Shown here piece after piece: positions 32,825 to 41,390 of a stretch of DNA of 64,000 nucleotides (position 1 is its first letter; the number at the start of each line of letters is the position of its first letter). A program made the translations under genes and the position numbers. The notes under the pieces were generated by a model. That model did no database searches. It saw only the letters and a program-made list of their open reading frames with translations, and was not told where the DNA came from. The stretch is from UKL13-3 sp943369665 (GTDB lineage Bacteria; Bacteroidota; Bacteroidia; UKL13-3), in NCBI GenBank assembly GCA_943369665.1, contig CALRNX020000012.1, positions 62,001 through 126,000 of the forward strand, given 5' to 3'.

Positions 32825-35404
32825 TTATTTTTTGATAGCTTTTTTAGCGGCTGGCTTTTTTGTTGCAACTTTTTTAGCGGCAGTTTTTTTAGCTGCGGCC
32901 TTTTTAGGCGCTGCTTTCTTAAATGCATTTGGCTCTTCTATCTCGATCATCTTTTTTACCTCATCAATGGAAATAGAAGCAAGTTCTTCGTTGGTGTATT
33001 TTTCTCCGTCTTTTTTCTTGGCCAGCTTGATCATTTTTTTACCAAACCTGATAAAGGCGCCCCATCTTCCGTTTTCCAACGCTATTTTTTCTTCAGGCCA
33101 TTGTTGAATGAAACGATTGGCCTCTTTGTCCATTTTTTTCTCGATAAGCTCATTCATTTGCGGTTGAGTGAGGGTATCAAAATCATATGCACGTGGTATA
33201 TTGATAAAAAGATTATTCCATTTGATAAAGGGTCCAAAACGGCCTTTACCTTTTGTAATCGGCAGGTTTTGATAGCTTCCAACGGGAGCTTCGGCAGTTT
33301 GTTTGGCGCTAATAACTTCAATGGCTTTATCCAGGCTTACTTCCATCAATTCCTCACCCTTTGGTAAGGAAATAAATTCCTCTCCCCATTTTACATACGG
33401 TCCGAAACGGCCAACATTGATCGATACTTCTTTGTTTTGGTACTCACCTAGTGTACGAGGGAGTTTAAACAATTCTAATGCTTCTTCCAGTGTAATCGAT
33501 TCAATACGCTGGCTCTGCAATAATTTTCCATACTGAGGTTTTGGCGCTTCGTCATCGGCAGGGTTTTCTCCAAGCTGAACAAATGGTCCGAAACGGCCAA
33601 CCTTTGCATATACATTTTTACCGGTTACCGGATCCACCCCAAGTGTACGTTCGCCACTCTGACGTTCGGCAGTTTCAGTTGTTTTTAAAACTTCTTTGTG
33701 AAAAGGGGTATAAAATGTTTCGATCATTTTATTCCATTTCAATAAGCCTTTTGCAATTTCATCAAACTCTTTTTCTACCGATGCGGTAAAATTATAATTC
33801 ATGATATTTTCGAAATGTTTGCTCAAAAAATCGGTAACGATCATTCCAATATCGCTGGGGAACAATTTTGATTTTTCACTCGCAAATTTCTCTGATTTAA
33901 CTTCACGCTTAATATCATTCTTAAGCAAGGTAAGTGAGGTGAAATGACGTTCTTTTCCCTCCCTGTCTTCTTTCAACACATAACCACGTTTTTGTATGGT
34001 ACTGATGGTTGGCGCGTAAGTAGACGGGCGACCAATACCTAACTCCTCCAGTTTTTTTACCAGGCTTGCCTCTGTATATCGTGGTGCCGGGCGGGTAAAT
34101 TTTTCGATCGCATCTATCTGGATCAGGTTCAGGTTTTCGCCCACTTTTAATGGAGGTAACATTTTGCTGTTATCATCATCTCCTTCATCATCGGTGCTTT
34201 CCATGTATACCTTTAAGAAACCATCAAATTTTAATACTTCACCGGTTGCGATCAAATTAACCCCGTTGGTCGAAATGCCAACAGTAGCAACAGTACGTTC
34301 TATTTGAGCTTTGCTCATTTGTGAAGCAATCGCACGCTTCCAGATAAGGTCGTATAATCTTTTTTCCTGCGGAGTTCCGTCTACATTTTGGTTTTCAAAA
34401 TAGGTTGGACGAATGGCCTCATGCGCTTCCTGGGCACTGTCATTTTTAGTAGTATACCTGCGGGGATTCGAATATTGCTTTCCGTAATTATTGGTAATGG
34501 CTTGCTGTGCATTGGCAATTGCTATTTCCGATAAGTTTACCGAGTCGGTACGCATATAGGTTATCAGTCCATGCTCGTACAATTTTTGCGCAATGCTCAT
34601 GGTTGTCGAAACAGAATAACCTAGTTTTCTGCTTGCTTCCTGTTGCAATGTAGAGGTCGTAAAAGGTGCTGCAGGAGATTTTTCGGCAGGTTTCGTTTCT
34701 AAATTTAGTATTGTATAGTTTGCATTTTTGCAGCTTTCCAAAAATGCCTGGGCTTCTTTTTCGGTATCAAAACGTTTACCAAGTTCGGCTTCCATTTGTT
34801 TGCCGCCAACATTAAATAGCGCAGTAACTTTAAATGCCGAGGTATACGCAAAGCTGTTTATCTCCCGTTCGCGTTCCACAATTAAACGAACAGCAACCGA
34901 TTGAACACGTCCGGCCGAAAGATTACCCTTTACTTTTTTCCAAAGCACAGGTGAAAGTTCAAACCCTACTAATCTGTCGAGCACCCGTCTGGCTTGTTGA
35001 GCATCCACTAAATGCTTGTCTATTTTGCGTGGATTTTCAATTGCCTTTAAGATGGCAGGCTTTGTGATTTCATGAAAAACAATGCGTTTTGTTTTTGCTT
35101 CGTCTAACTTTAATACTTCAGATAAATGCCAGGAAATAGCTTCTCCCTCACGGTCCTCATCGGAAGCTAACCAGATCATATCGGCATCTTTGGATAATTT
35201 TTTGAGTTCAGCAACCACGGCTTTTTTATCAGCCGATACTTCGTATATGGGATTAAAATTATTGTTTACCTGGATCGCCTCATCGCCTTTTGCCAAATCC
35301 CGGATATGGCCATAACACGAGCGCACGGTATAGTCCTTACCTAAAAATTTTTCGATGGTTTTTGCCTTTGCAGGCGACTCTACTATTACTAAATTTTTCG
35401 TCAT
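32825..35404 (-). CDS. topA: DNA topoisomerase I (type IA)
   Basis: An 859-aa topoisomerase that relaxes negative supercoils. The TOPRIM domain starts at residue 4 (LVIVESPAKAKTIEKFLG) and contains the acidic SDEDREGEAISWHL triad (about 118-131). The catalytic tyrosine is in LITYMRTDSVNLSE, near residue 283. Instead of C4 zinc fingers, the C-terminal region has repeated VGRFGPFV-type units (for example VGRFGPFVQLGE and VGRFGPYVKWGE), normal for Bacteroidota and Chlamydiae. The last 32 residues are an Ala/Lys/Pro-rich histone-H1-like tail that may bind DNA non-specifically. No lesion is seen. Confidence 0.96.
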   Translation of the reverse strand: MTKNLVIVESPAKAKTIEKFLGKDYTVRSCYGHIRDLAKGDEAIQVNNNFNPIYEVSADKKAVVAELKKLSKDADMIWLASDEDREGEAISWHLSEVLKLDEAKTKRIVFHEITKPAILKAIENPRKIDKHLVDAQQARRVLDRLVGFELSPVLWKKVKGNLSAGRVQSVAVRLIVEREREINSFAYTSAFKVTALFNVGGKQMEAELGKRFDTEKEAQAFLESCKNANYTILNLETKPAEKSPAAPFTTSTLQQEASRKLGYSVSTTMSIAQKLYEHGLITYMRTDSVNLSEIAIANAQQAITNNYGKQYSNPRRYTTKNDSAQEAHEAIRPTYFENQNVDGTPQEKRLYDLIWKRAIASQMSKAQIERTVATVGISTNGVNLIATGEVLKFDGFLKVYMESTDDEGDDDNSKMLPPLKVGENLNLIQIDAIEKFTRPAPRYTEASLVKKLEELGIGRPSTYAPTISTIQKRGYVLKEDREGKERHFTSLTLLKNDIKREVKSEKFASEKSKLFPSDIGMIVTDFLSKHFENIMNYNFTASVEKEFDEIAKGLLKWNKMIETFYTPFHKEVLKTTETAERQSGERTLGVDPVTGKNVYAKVGRFGPFVQLGENPADDEAPKPQYGKLLQSQRIESITLEEALELFKLPRTLGEYQNKEVSINVGRFGPYVKWGEEFISLPKGEELMEVSLDKAIEVISAKQTAEAPVGSYQNLPITKGKGRFGPFIKWNNLFINIPRAYDFDTLTQPQMNELIEKKMDKEANRFIQQWPEEKIALENGRWGAFIRFGKKMIKLAKKKDGEKYTNEELASISIDEVKKMIEIEEPNAFKKAAPKKAAAKKTAAKKVATKKPAAKKAIKK

Positions 35405-35649
35405 GCTCTTCTTCGTATTTTAGGTTGATTCAATAATTAAGGCTCTCAGTAAAGGAGGTTTGGCTGGATGAGTATGTTACATTAAAATGCAATTAAAACT
35501 CATCCTGTTTTCTCTATTACTTTGGTTACTTGATCAACTCAAATAACCTAAGTGCTTAATTACTAAATAGGGTGCGATAATAGTTTTTTTATACTGCAAA
35601 GTATATTTTTTATGCACCCAACTAAGATTTCAAAGGTGAGCCGAAAAAA

Positions 35650-37500
35650 TTAATTTACCAACATTTTATGGCTAAAGCTTCCTTCATCGCTTTTAAAATC
35701 AATGAAATACATACCCGGGGCGATTCCGTTTTTAGATATTTTAAATTGATGATCACCACCCAATAATGTTCCGTTTTGGATTTCGGAGATCAATTTGCCA
35801 CTGATATCACGAACGGTAATTTGAACGGCAGCAGCAGATTTTAGATTAAACTTTAAAGTGCCGTCTGCGGTCATTGGATTCGGGAATAATTCAAACTGGA
35901 GATTGGTTTTTGCTTCTTCCTTGATGGCAGTTGCACCATCCGTGATGGTGAATTTGTCGATGTATACATTGTTGCCACGTCTGTTTACAAACTCAAATCT
36001 AAAGCGGGCATTGGTATATTTGGTTGAACTAATATTGATGGAAACCTTGCGCCATTCACTTTGGAGAACAGGTATAAATTCACTTGTGGTAGTTGTTCCT
36101 GTCGACAATAAATCGCCTCTTCCTGCAAAAATGCGGGTTTCGTTCATTCCAAAATCACCTGATAAAAATAAGATCAATGAATCATTACTTGCAGTGGAAC
36201 GTTGGGCGTATGCATAATAAAATTCAACAAAAGGAGAAGGTACAGGTGTTAAATCTATTTCGGGTGATTGGATTCCATCTCTGGCATTTAGCAACCCGGT
36301 ACTATTGGAAAAATTTTGCATATAAGCGCAGGTATTTCCCGAATATCCCATGGTACTATTCATTTTCCATCCATTGGTAGGATTGTTAAAATTGTTGATT
36401 TTCCAGCCGTCATTGGTGAATACATTTTCAGGGAAATCAGTTCCGTATGGTGCTTTAATTGCGGATGTTGGAACAGCCAGGTAGTTTCCGGTTAAAGGGT
36501 CAATACCTGCATATGTTACATTATTGGTTCCATTGCCAAAAATAGTATTGCGGTATAAAGGAAGCATGCTGTAAATTCTTGCTTTTTGCCCGGCAGTATA
36601 GGTGTTTAAACAGCTTCCGTCTGAGTAATCCATATAGTTGCGTACCATATCGTTCAGATCCGGAACATCATTGGTGCAACTGTTTTTGCCTACCGCACAT
36701 CCCGAACTTGATTCGGCAACAGGAGGGGTATCACACACTTGATCTCCTTGAGAAGCGCAATTGCTCGAAGTACCGCCTTCACACCCGTCCTGGAACGTAT
36801 GGTATAATCCCAGCCAATGCCCGATTTCGTGGGTAAGTGTTCTTCCTCCCTGTGTAATTTGCCCTGTTCCTATGATACCGATCTGGTCTGAGCGGATCAT
36901 AACGCCATCGGTAGTAGGTTTCGAACTTTGTGTCCATGGAAATTGTGCATAACCCAAAATTGTTCCCGAAACCTGTCCGGAGTTAATGGATTTAACAACC
37001 CAAATGTTTAAGTATTTTGCACTGTTCCAGTAGCTTAGTGCTTTTGCTGCATCGTCAGCATTGTCAGTTTTGGTACTTTGCACCCTAATAATACCATCGC
37101 TTTTGTTTCCATTAGGATCATATTGTGCCAGGCGGAATTCAATTTGCATATCGGAAGCAACGCCTTCAGTACTAAAACCGGCAGTCCCTTCTTTTCTTCT
37201 AAAGTCTTCATTCAGGATCCGGATCTGGTCCATGATCTGTGCTTGTGAAATATTTTCCAATCCATTGTTATGAATGATATGAAATACGACAGGAATGTAA
37301 ACGATACCATTTGCCTTTTTGCTAAGAGACTGAACACTGGTGCGGATCATTTCGTTCGCTTTTTGCTCTGCTACTTTTAACTCAGGATTTTGTTTGGCTT
37401 GATAAGCATATAGCTCATCGGTAGCACATGGAATTACGTGTTGACTAAAACCCGGGGTGCTAAGTGCAATGCATACGACTGCGAAGATTTTTTTGAACAT
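35650..37500 (-). CDS. Secreted M43-family zinc metalloprotease with T9SS sorting domain
   Basis: A 616-aa exported protease. The signal peptide (1-19) is followed by a propeptide-like region and a pappalysin/cytophagalysin (M43B) catalytic domain. This has the extended zinc motif HEIGHWLGLYH (first His near residue 225) and a Met-turn in RNYMDYSDGSC. Disulfide-forming cysteines CEGGTSSNC...CDTPP follow the zinc site as in cytophagalysin. Residues about 370-520 form a jelly-roll/MAM-like domain (NFNNPTNGWKMNS...). The C-terminus (FELFPNPMTADGTL to the end) is a type A T9SS sorting domain. It probably degrades extracellular proteins. It stands alone, with no partner gene. Confidence 0.92.
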   Translation of the reverse strand: MFKKIFAVVCIALSTPGFSQHVIPCATDELYAYQAKQNPELKVAEQKANEMIRTSVQSLSKKANGIVYIPVVFHIIHNNGLENISQAQIMDQIRILNEDFRRKEGTAGFSTEGVASDMQIEFRLAQYDPNGNKSDGIIRVQSTKTDNADDAAKALSYWNSAKYLNIWVVKSINSGQVSGTILGYAQFPWTQSSKPTTDGVMIRSDQIGIIGTGQITQGGRTLTHEIGHWLGLYHTFQDGCEGGTSSNCASQGDQVCDTPPVAESSSGCAVGKNSCTNDVPDLNDMVRNYMDYSDGSCLNTYTAGQKARIYSMLPLYRNTIFGNGTNNVTYAGIDPLTGNYLAVPTSAIKAPYGTDFPENVFTNDGWKINNFNNPTNGWKMNSTMGYSGNTCAYMQNFSNSTGLLNARDGIQSPEIDLTPVPSPFVEFYYAYAQRSTASNDSLILFLSGDFGMNETRIFAGRGDLLSTGTTTTSEFIPVLQSEWRKVSINISSTKYTNARFRFEFVNRRGNNVYIDKFTITDGATAIKEEAKTNLQFELFPNPMTADGTLKFNLKSAAAVQITVRDISGKLISEIQNGTLLGGDHQFKISKNGIAPGMYFIDFKSDEGSFSHKMLVN

Positions 37501-37671
37501 ACTTTGTTGACTATAAATTTATTGCTTGTTTTTCGGAACAAGCGAATCACAAATAAAAGAAATAATACTATGGGCTTAGATGACTTAACTCATGCAAAGG
37601 GTTGCGTGCCTTGTTGCTGTTGCATTCAGTATTGTTGGGTTATAGGTGAATGAAGAAATTGTTGCGGTGAA

Positions 37672-37713
37672 ATTGGAGAGTAGAAGTTGGATGCTAGAAG
37701 GAAGAAGATGGAA
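37672..37713. repeat. Heptanucleotide-phased tract downstream of aroC
   Basis: Six units in 7-bp phase (ATTGGAG, AGTAGAA, GTTGGAT, GCTAGAA, GGAAGAA, GATGGAA) occupy 37672-37713. They are diverged, but each contains a GGA or AGA trinucleotide. The rest of the 237-bp gap up to 37500 shows nothing else I can support. Confidence 0.5.
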
Positions 37714-37737
37714 TGAATCCATTTGTAACAGTTTTCG

Positions 37738-38814
37738 TTAATGATAAACTTTTGCACGGAGCAAGAAATCAACCAATACCAGCGCAGCCATTGCTTCTAC
37801 TATTGGTACCGCGCGTGGCAACACACATGGGTCATGTCTGCCGGTTGCAGCCAGCGAAATGGTTTCACTTTGTGTATTAACAGTTGTTTGTTGTTTGGCA
37901 ATGGTACTCACCGGTTTAAAAGCACACCTGAAATAAATATCGGCACCATTGGAAATACCACCTTGTATCCCACCTGAATGATTGGTGGTTGTTTTTATTT
38001 GACCATTTGTTGACACAAAAGCATCATTTTGTTGGCTGCCTTTTTCGGCAATTCCCTCAAATCCGCTTCCCACATCAAATCCCTTACAGGCATTTATGCT
38101 CAGCATGGCTTTGGCCAGATCGGCATGAAGTTTATCAAAAACAGGTTCTCCCAAACCAACAGGTGTTCCTTTTATCACACACGTAATGGTTCCGCCAACG
38201 CTATCACCTTCTTGTTTTGTTTGTTCAATTAAAGCGATCATCTGTGTTGCGGTTGTTTCATCGGGACAACGTACGATACTTTTTTCTGTGAGCGATAGAT
38301 CAAGCTCGGTATAAGGTTTTTCAACCTTGATAGTGGCTACTTGCGAAACGTAGGCCTGAATGGAAATGCCATATTGTGTCAGGATCATTTTGGCAAATGC
38401 ACCTGCAATGACCCTCGAAATGGTTTCGCGTGCGGATGCACGGCCACTGCCTCTGTGATCACGAATCCCATATTTTTGCTGGTAAGTATAATCAGCGTGC
38501 GATGGGCGATACACTTCTTTCAATGCATCATAATCATTGGAGCGTTGGTCATTGTTACGCACCAAAACAGTAATGGGCGCTCCGGTGGTTTTACCTTCAA
38601 AAATTCCCGAAACAATTTCAATTGTTTCGTCTTCTTTGCGATCAGTGGTAATAGCCGACTGTCCCGGTTTTCTTCTGTTGAGCTCGTGTTGGATAAAATC
38701 AAGGTCAACAATCAAATTGGGCAAACAACCGTCAATCACCACGCCCAATGCCGCTCCATGACTTTCGCCAAATGAGGTTATTGTAAATAGTTTGCCAAAA
38801 GAATTGCCTGCCAT
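37738..38814 (-). CDS. aroC: Chorismate synthase
   Basis: A 358-aa FMN-dependent enzyme converting EPSP to chorismate, the last shared step of aromatic biosynthesis. The N-terminal signature MAGNSFGKLFTITSFGESHG (1-20) and the RPSHADYTYQQKYGIRDHRGSGRASARET block (about 103-131) are intact. HDPCVLPRAVPIVEAM near the C-terminus is also present. The frame is open further upstream to 38877, but the start is placed at 38814, where the family N-terminus begins. It is the third gene of the aroB-aroA-aroC run, starting 46 bp after the aroA stop. Confidence 0.96.
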   Translation of the reverse strand: MAGNSFGKLFTITSFGESHGAALGVVIDGCLPNLIVDLDFIQHELNRRKPGQSAITTDRKEDETIEIVSGIFEGKTTGAPITVLVRNNDQRSNDYDALKEVYRPSHADYTYQQKYGIRDHRGSGRASARETISRVIAGAFAKMILTQYGISIQAYVSQVATIKVEKPYTELDLSLTEKSIVRCPDETTATQMIALIEQTKQEGDSVGGTITCVIKGTPVGLGEPVFDKLHADLAKAMLSINACKGFDVGSGFEGIAEKGSQQNDAFVSTNGQIKTTTNHSGGIQGGISNGADIYFRCAFKPVSTIAKQQTTVNTQSETISLAATGRHDPCVLPRAVPIVEAMAALVLVDFLLRAKVYH

Positions 38815-38860
38815 AATTTGAATTCGAATAACGGGAATAAATATTGAAACACAAGTTCCA

Positions 38861-40270
38861 TTACTGTTGAATAACAAACCCGATTTGTCTCAGATCTTCC
38901 CAAAAATGAGGATATGATTTTTCAACAACTTCAGGATGTTCAATGATAAGATCATCAAATACCAAAGCCAGGGGAGCGAATGCCATTGCCATGCGGTGGT
39001 CGGAGTAGGTTTGAATATTTGTTGTCTGCTGGTTGCTGTTTACCGTTTGTTTAGGGTTAATTGCTAAGGTGTTTTCTGTTGCAGTTATATCAAATCCCAG
39101 TTTTGAAAGTTCTTTTTCAATTGCTGCTAGTCGGTTACTTTCTTTGATAACTAAATTTTGCAATCCGGTAAGAATGATATCAGCATTCTGGGCAGCGGCT
39201 GTTGAAGCTAAAGTAGGAGTGAGGTCGGGAAAATGAGTTAAGTTTAATGTTTGGGGTTTGATGTTTGATGTTTTTGGTTCGATAAATTCTTGGCTATCGG
39301 ATGTTAACTGTGGATTATGGTCTATGGACTGCGGACTCTTCTTAATCACAATTCCGTCATCAACCACAATTGTCTCCACTCCAAACTGTTTCATGTATTC
39401 AGCAATAACCCGATCGCCTTGTAAACTGTTGAGAGATAAATGCGGGAGGGTAATTTCGGCATCTTTGCTCAATGCAACTAATTCGTACCAATAACTTGCA
39501 GCGCTCCAGTCGGACTCAATGATGATATGTGGTTTGTGATCAAGGGTTTGAGCAGTTGGAGATTGGAAGTTTGTGGTTTGTGGTTTGTGGTTTGTGGTTT
39601 GAGGTTCGTAACGTAAGCGAGTATGGCTGTGCAGATGGTTATGGTGAGCCAACTGCCGACTTTTTCTAACGATAATCTTATAATCAACTATTACGATTTC
39701 AATCCCAAAGATTCGCATCATTTCTGCCGTCATTTCAATATACGGTTGTGATGTCACCTCGCCTGTCAATTCAATCGTTAAGTCTGTTTTGCAAAGGGGA
39801 GCGATCATCATCATGGCACTTACAAATTGACTGCTGGCCGATGCTGAAAGTTGAATGGATCCCCCGTTGAGTTCTTTTCCTTTAATGTTTATTGGTGGAA
39901 AACCAGCTTCTTTTAAATAGGTAATATCGGCTCCTAATTGTTTGAGTGAATCAACCAGTTCTGAAACAGGACGCTTTTCCATTCGTTCATCACACAAAAG
40001 TGTAACATCACAATTTGGTTTAGCGGCAAAATATGCTGTTAAGAACCTCATACAGGTCCCCGCATTTTTTACATTCATCGTGCCGTTCCCTTGTTGCAGT
40101 GCCTCCTGCATGATATGTGTATCGTCAGCAGTCGATAGATTTTGGATATTTAGATCACTATGAAGCACATGCTTTAAAACAAGTGCACGGTTGCTGATGC
40201 TTTTGGACGCAGGAAGTTCAATCGTTCCTTTTATAATTTTGGTGGGATGCGAAAGCTTGATAAAGCTCAT
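38861..40270 (-). CDS. aroA: 3-phosphoshikimate 1-carboxyvinyltransferase (EPSP synthase) with heptad-repeat-derived insertions
   Basis: A 469-aa EPSP synthase that joins shikimate-3-phosphate and PEP. The N-terminal KGTIELPASKSISNRALVL, NAGTCMRFLTAYFA, ASASSQFVSAMMMIAPL and IIIESDWSAASYWYE are intact. The C-terminal LKESNRLAAIEKEL-like stretch and SDHRMAMAFAPLAL are also intact. It is about 50-60 residues longer than usual. The excess lies in low-complexity loops: one near residues 208-245 (contains PQTTNHKPQTTN), one near 315-345 and a short one before SDHRMAM. The underlying DNA consists of 7-bp repeats. The insertions fall between conserved strands, so the enzyme is probably active. It overlaps aroB by 4 bp (ATGA). 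Confidence 0.93.
   Translation of the reverse strand: MSFIKLSHPTKIIKGTIELPASKSISNRALVLKHVLHSDLNIQNLSTADDTHIMQEALQQGNGTMNVKNAGTCMRFLTAYFAAKPNCDVTLLCDERMEKRPVSELVDSLKQLGADITYLKEAGFPPINIKGKELNGGSIQLSASASSQFVSAMMMIAPLCKTDLTIELTGEVTSQPYIEMTAEMMRIFGIEIVIVDYKIIVRKSRQLAHHNHLHSHTRLRYEPQTTNHKPQTTNFQSPTAQTLDHKPHIIIESDWSAASYWYELVALSKDAEITLPHLSLNSLQGDRVIAEYMKQFGVETIVVDDGIVIKKSPQSIDHNPQLTSDSQEFIEPKTSNIKPQTLNLTHFPDLTPTLASTAAAQNADIILTGLQNLVIKESNRLAAIEKELSKLGFDITATENTLAINPKQTVNSNQQTTNIQTYSDHRMAMAFAPLALVFDDLIIEHPEVVEKSYPHFWEDLRQIGFVIQQ
39242..39283. repeat. Heptanucleotide tract B inside aroA
   Basis: Six 7-bp units in exact phase: GTTTAAT, GTTTGGG, GTTTGAT, GTTTGAT, GTTTTTG, GTTCGAT. They encode part of the second aroA insertion on the minus strand. 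Confidence 0.75.
39309..39336. repeat. Heptanucleotide tract C inside aroA
   Basis: Four 7-bp units TGTGGAT, TATGGTC, TATGGAC, TGCGGAC share the pattern TnnGGnn. They also lie in the second insertion of the coding sequence. Confidence 0.65.
39545..39610. repeat. Heptanucleotide tract A inside aroA
   Basis: Four perfect tandem copies of GTTTGTG (39569-39596) are followed by GTTTGAG and GTTCGTA. Diverged units GTTGGAG and ATTGGAA precede them. Three units (21 bp) encode seven residues, which explains the repeated protein motif PQTTNHK on the minus strand. Confidence 0.85.
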
Positions 40271-41328
40271 AAACTATCGTAATAGTTGAGTGCTGCAGCT
40301 ATTTGCGATTCACTGCAAACATGATTGATACTACCTTTCCCTATTTTTTTGAGTAGGGTAAAATTGATCGCATCATCGCTGTCATTTTTTTTATCCTGGC
40401 GCATGAGGTCAATTAGCTCCGGAGATAAAATACTGCGCAACGAATATTTCGGGAAATAACTTGTAATGAATCCCGCAATTGTATAAAGTTCCTTTTGGCT
40501 CAGATCGAGTTGCGATTTAGATAAATACGCTTCACAGATCATTCCAATTGCCACAGCTTCTCCATGTTTGAGCGGATGTTTGTCTTTTTTGAGCGAGTAT
40601 GCTTCAAGTGCATGACCAATGGTATGCCCGAAATTCAATATTTTTCTGAACGACTGTTCTGTTGGATCTTTTTTTACAACTTCCAATTTTATTTTAATGG
40701 ATCCATTGATAAGGGAAGTGATTTTTGAACGATCATCTAATCCCGTTTTGGTAATTTTTTCCCAATACGATTTGTCCAGAATCAGGCCATGTTTGATCAT
40801 TTCGGCATATCCATTAACCCATTCTTCGTTGGGAAGAGTGTTTAACATATCAGGGTTAATATAGATGGCACGGGGTTGACTGATGGTTCCAATTACATTT
40901 TTCACCCCATTAAAATCAATTGCCGTTTTTCCACCAATGCCCGAATCCACCATTGCAAGCAAGGTTGTTGGAATATTGATAAAATCAATTCCCCTTTTAA
41001 AGGTTGAAGCACAAAATCCGCCAATATCACCTACCACACCACCACCTAAGTTGATTAATACTGCATTGCGATCGGCATTGTGTTGTTGCAGTTCGTTCCA
41101 GATATATTGAGCCGTTTCAATTGTTTTATATTGTTCTCCGTTTTGAATCTTAATTATCTTAATATCGAACAAATATTTGGAGAGTGCAGGCAGGCAATGT
41201 TTTTGAGTTTGGCTATCCACCAATACAAAAACTTTTGAATAGGAATGCTCAATGAGGTTTTCGAGCAAAAGCTCAAATACATCATTACCGATAAATATGC
41301 TGAAATCTTTTAAGTAGTATTCCTTCAA
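40267..41328 (-). CDS. aroB: 3-dehydroquinate synthase
   Basis: A 353-aa NAD- and metal-dependent enzyme converting DAHP to 3-dehydroquinate, step two of the shikimate pathway. Motifs include GGGVVGDIGGFCASTFKRGIDFINIPTTLLAMVDSGIGGKTAIDF (about residues 94-137, NAD- and substrate-binding). The metal-ligand histidines are in NFGHTIGHALE and KHGEAVAIGM. Length is normal. It is first in the aroB-aroA-aroC run. It diverges from the proline dehydrogenase gene across 62 bp. Confidence 0.96.
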   Translation of the reverse strand: MKEYYLKDFSIFIGNDVFELLLENLIEHSYSKVFVLVDSQTQKHCLPALSKYLFDIKIIKIQNGEQYKTIETAQYIWNELQQHNADRNAVLINLGGGVVGDIGGFCASTFKRGIDFINIPTTLLAMVDSGIGGKTAIDFNGVKNVIGTISQPRAIYINPDMLNTLPNEEWVNGYAEMIKHGLILDKSYWEKITKTGLDDRSKITSLINGSIKIKLEVVKKDPTEQSFRKILNFGHTIGHALEAYSLKKDKHPLKHGEAVAIGMICEAYLSKSQLDLSQKELYTIAGFITSYFPKYSLRSILSPELIDLMRQDKKNDSDDAINFTLLKKIGKGSINHVCSESQIAAALNYYDSL

Positions 41329-41334
41329 AATTTT

Positions 41335-41342
41335 ATTTTTGC
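41335..41342 (+). promoter_or_regulatory. -7 promoter box for proline dehydrogenase
   Basis: TATTTTTG fits TAnnTTTG and lies 48 nt before the ATG, in the 62-bp gap to the divergent aroB. No consensus -33 box. Confidence 0.45.
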
Positions 41343-41390
41343 GCCAGCAAATTTGGAGTTTTTAAGCGAATTTCAATAAATACATTTTAT

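Noticed and set aside
37570..37653. 27-residue Cys-rich peptide (contains CVPCCCCIQYC)
   Set aside because: The cysteines arise from a TTG/TGC-rich stretch, there is no promoter or relative I know of, and it adjoins decayed repeat sequence; chance is more likely.
38815..38877. Longer aroC start
   Set aside because: The family N-terminus begins exactly at MAGNSFGKLF; the upstream 21 residues are not conserved.
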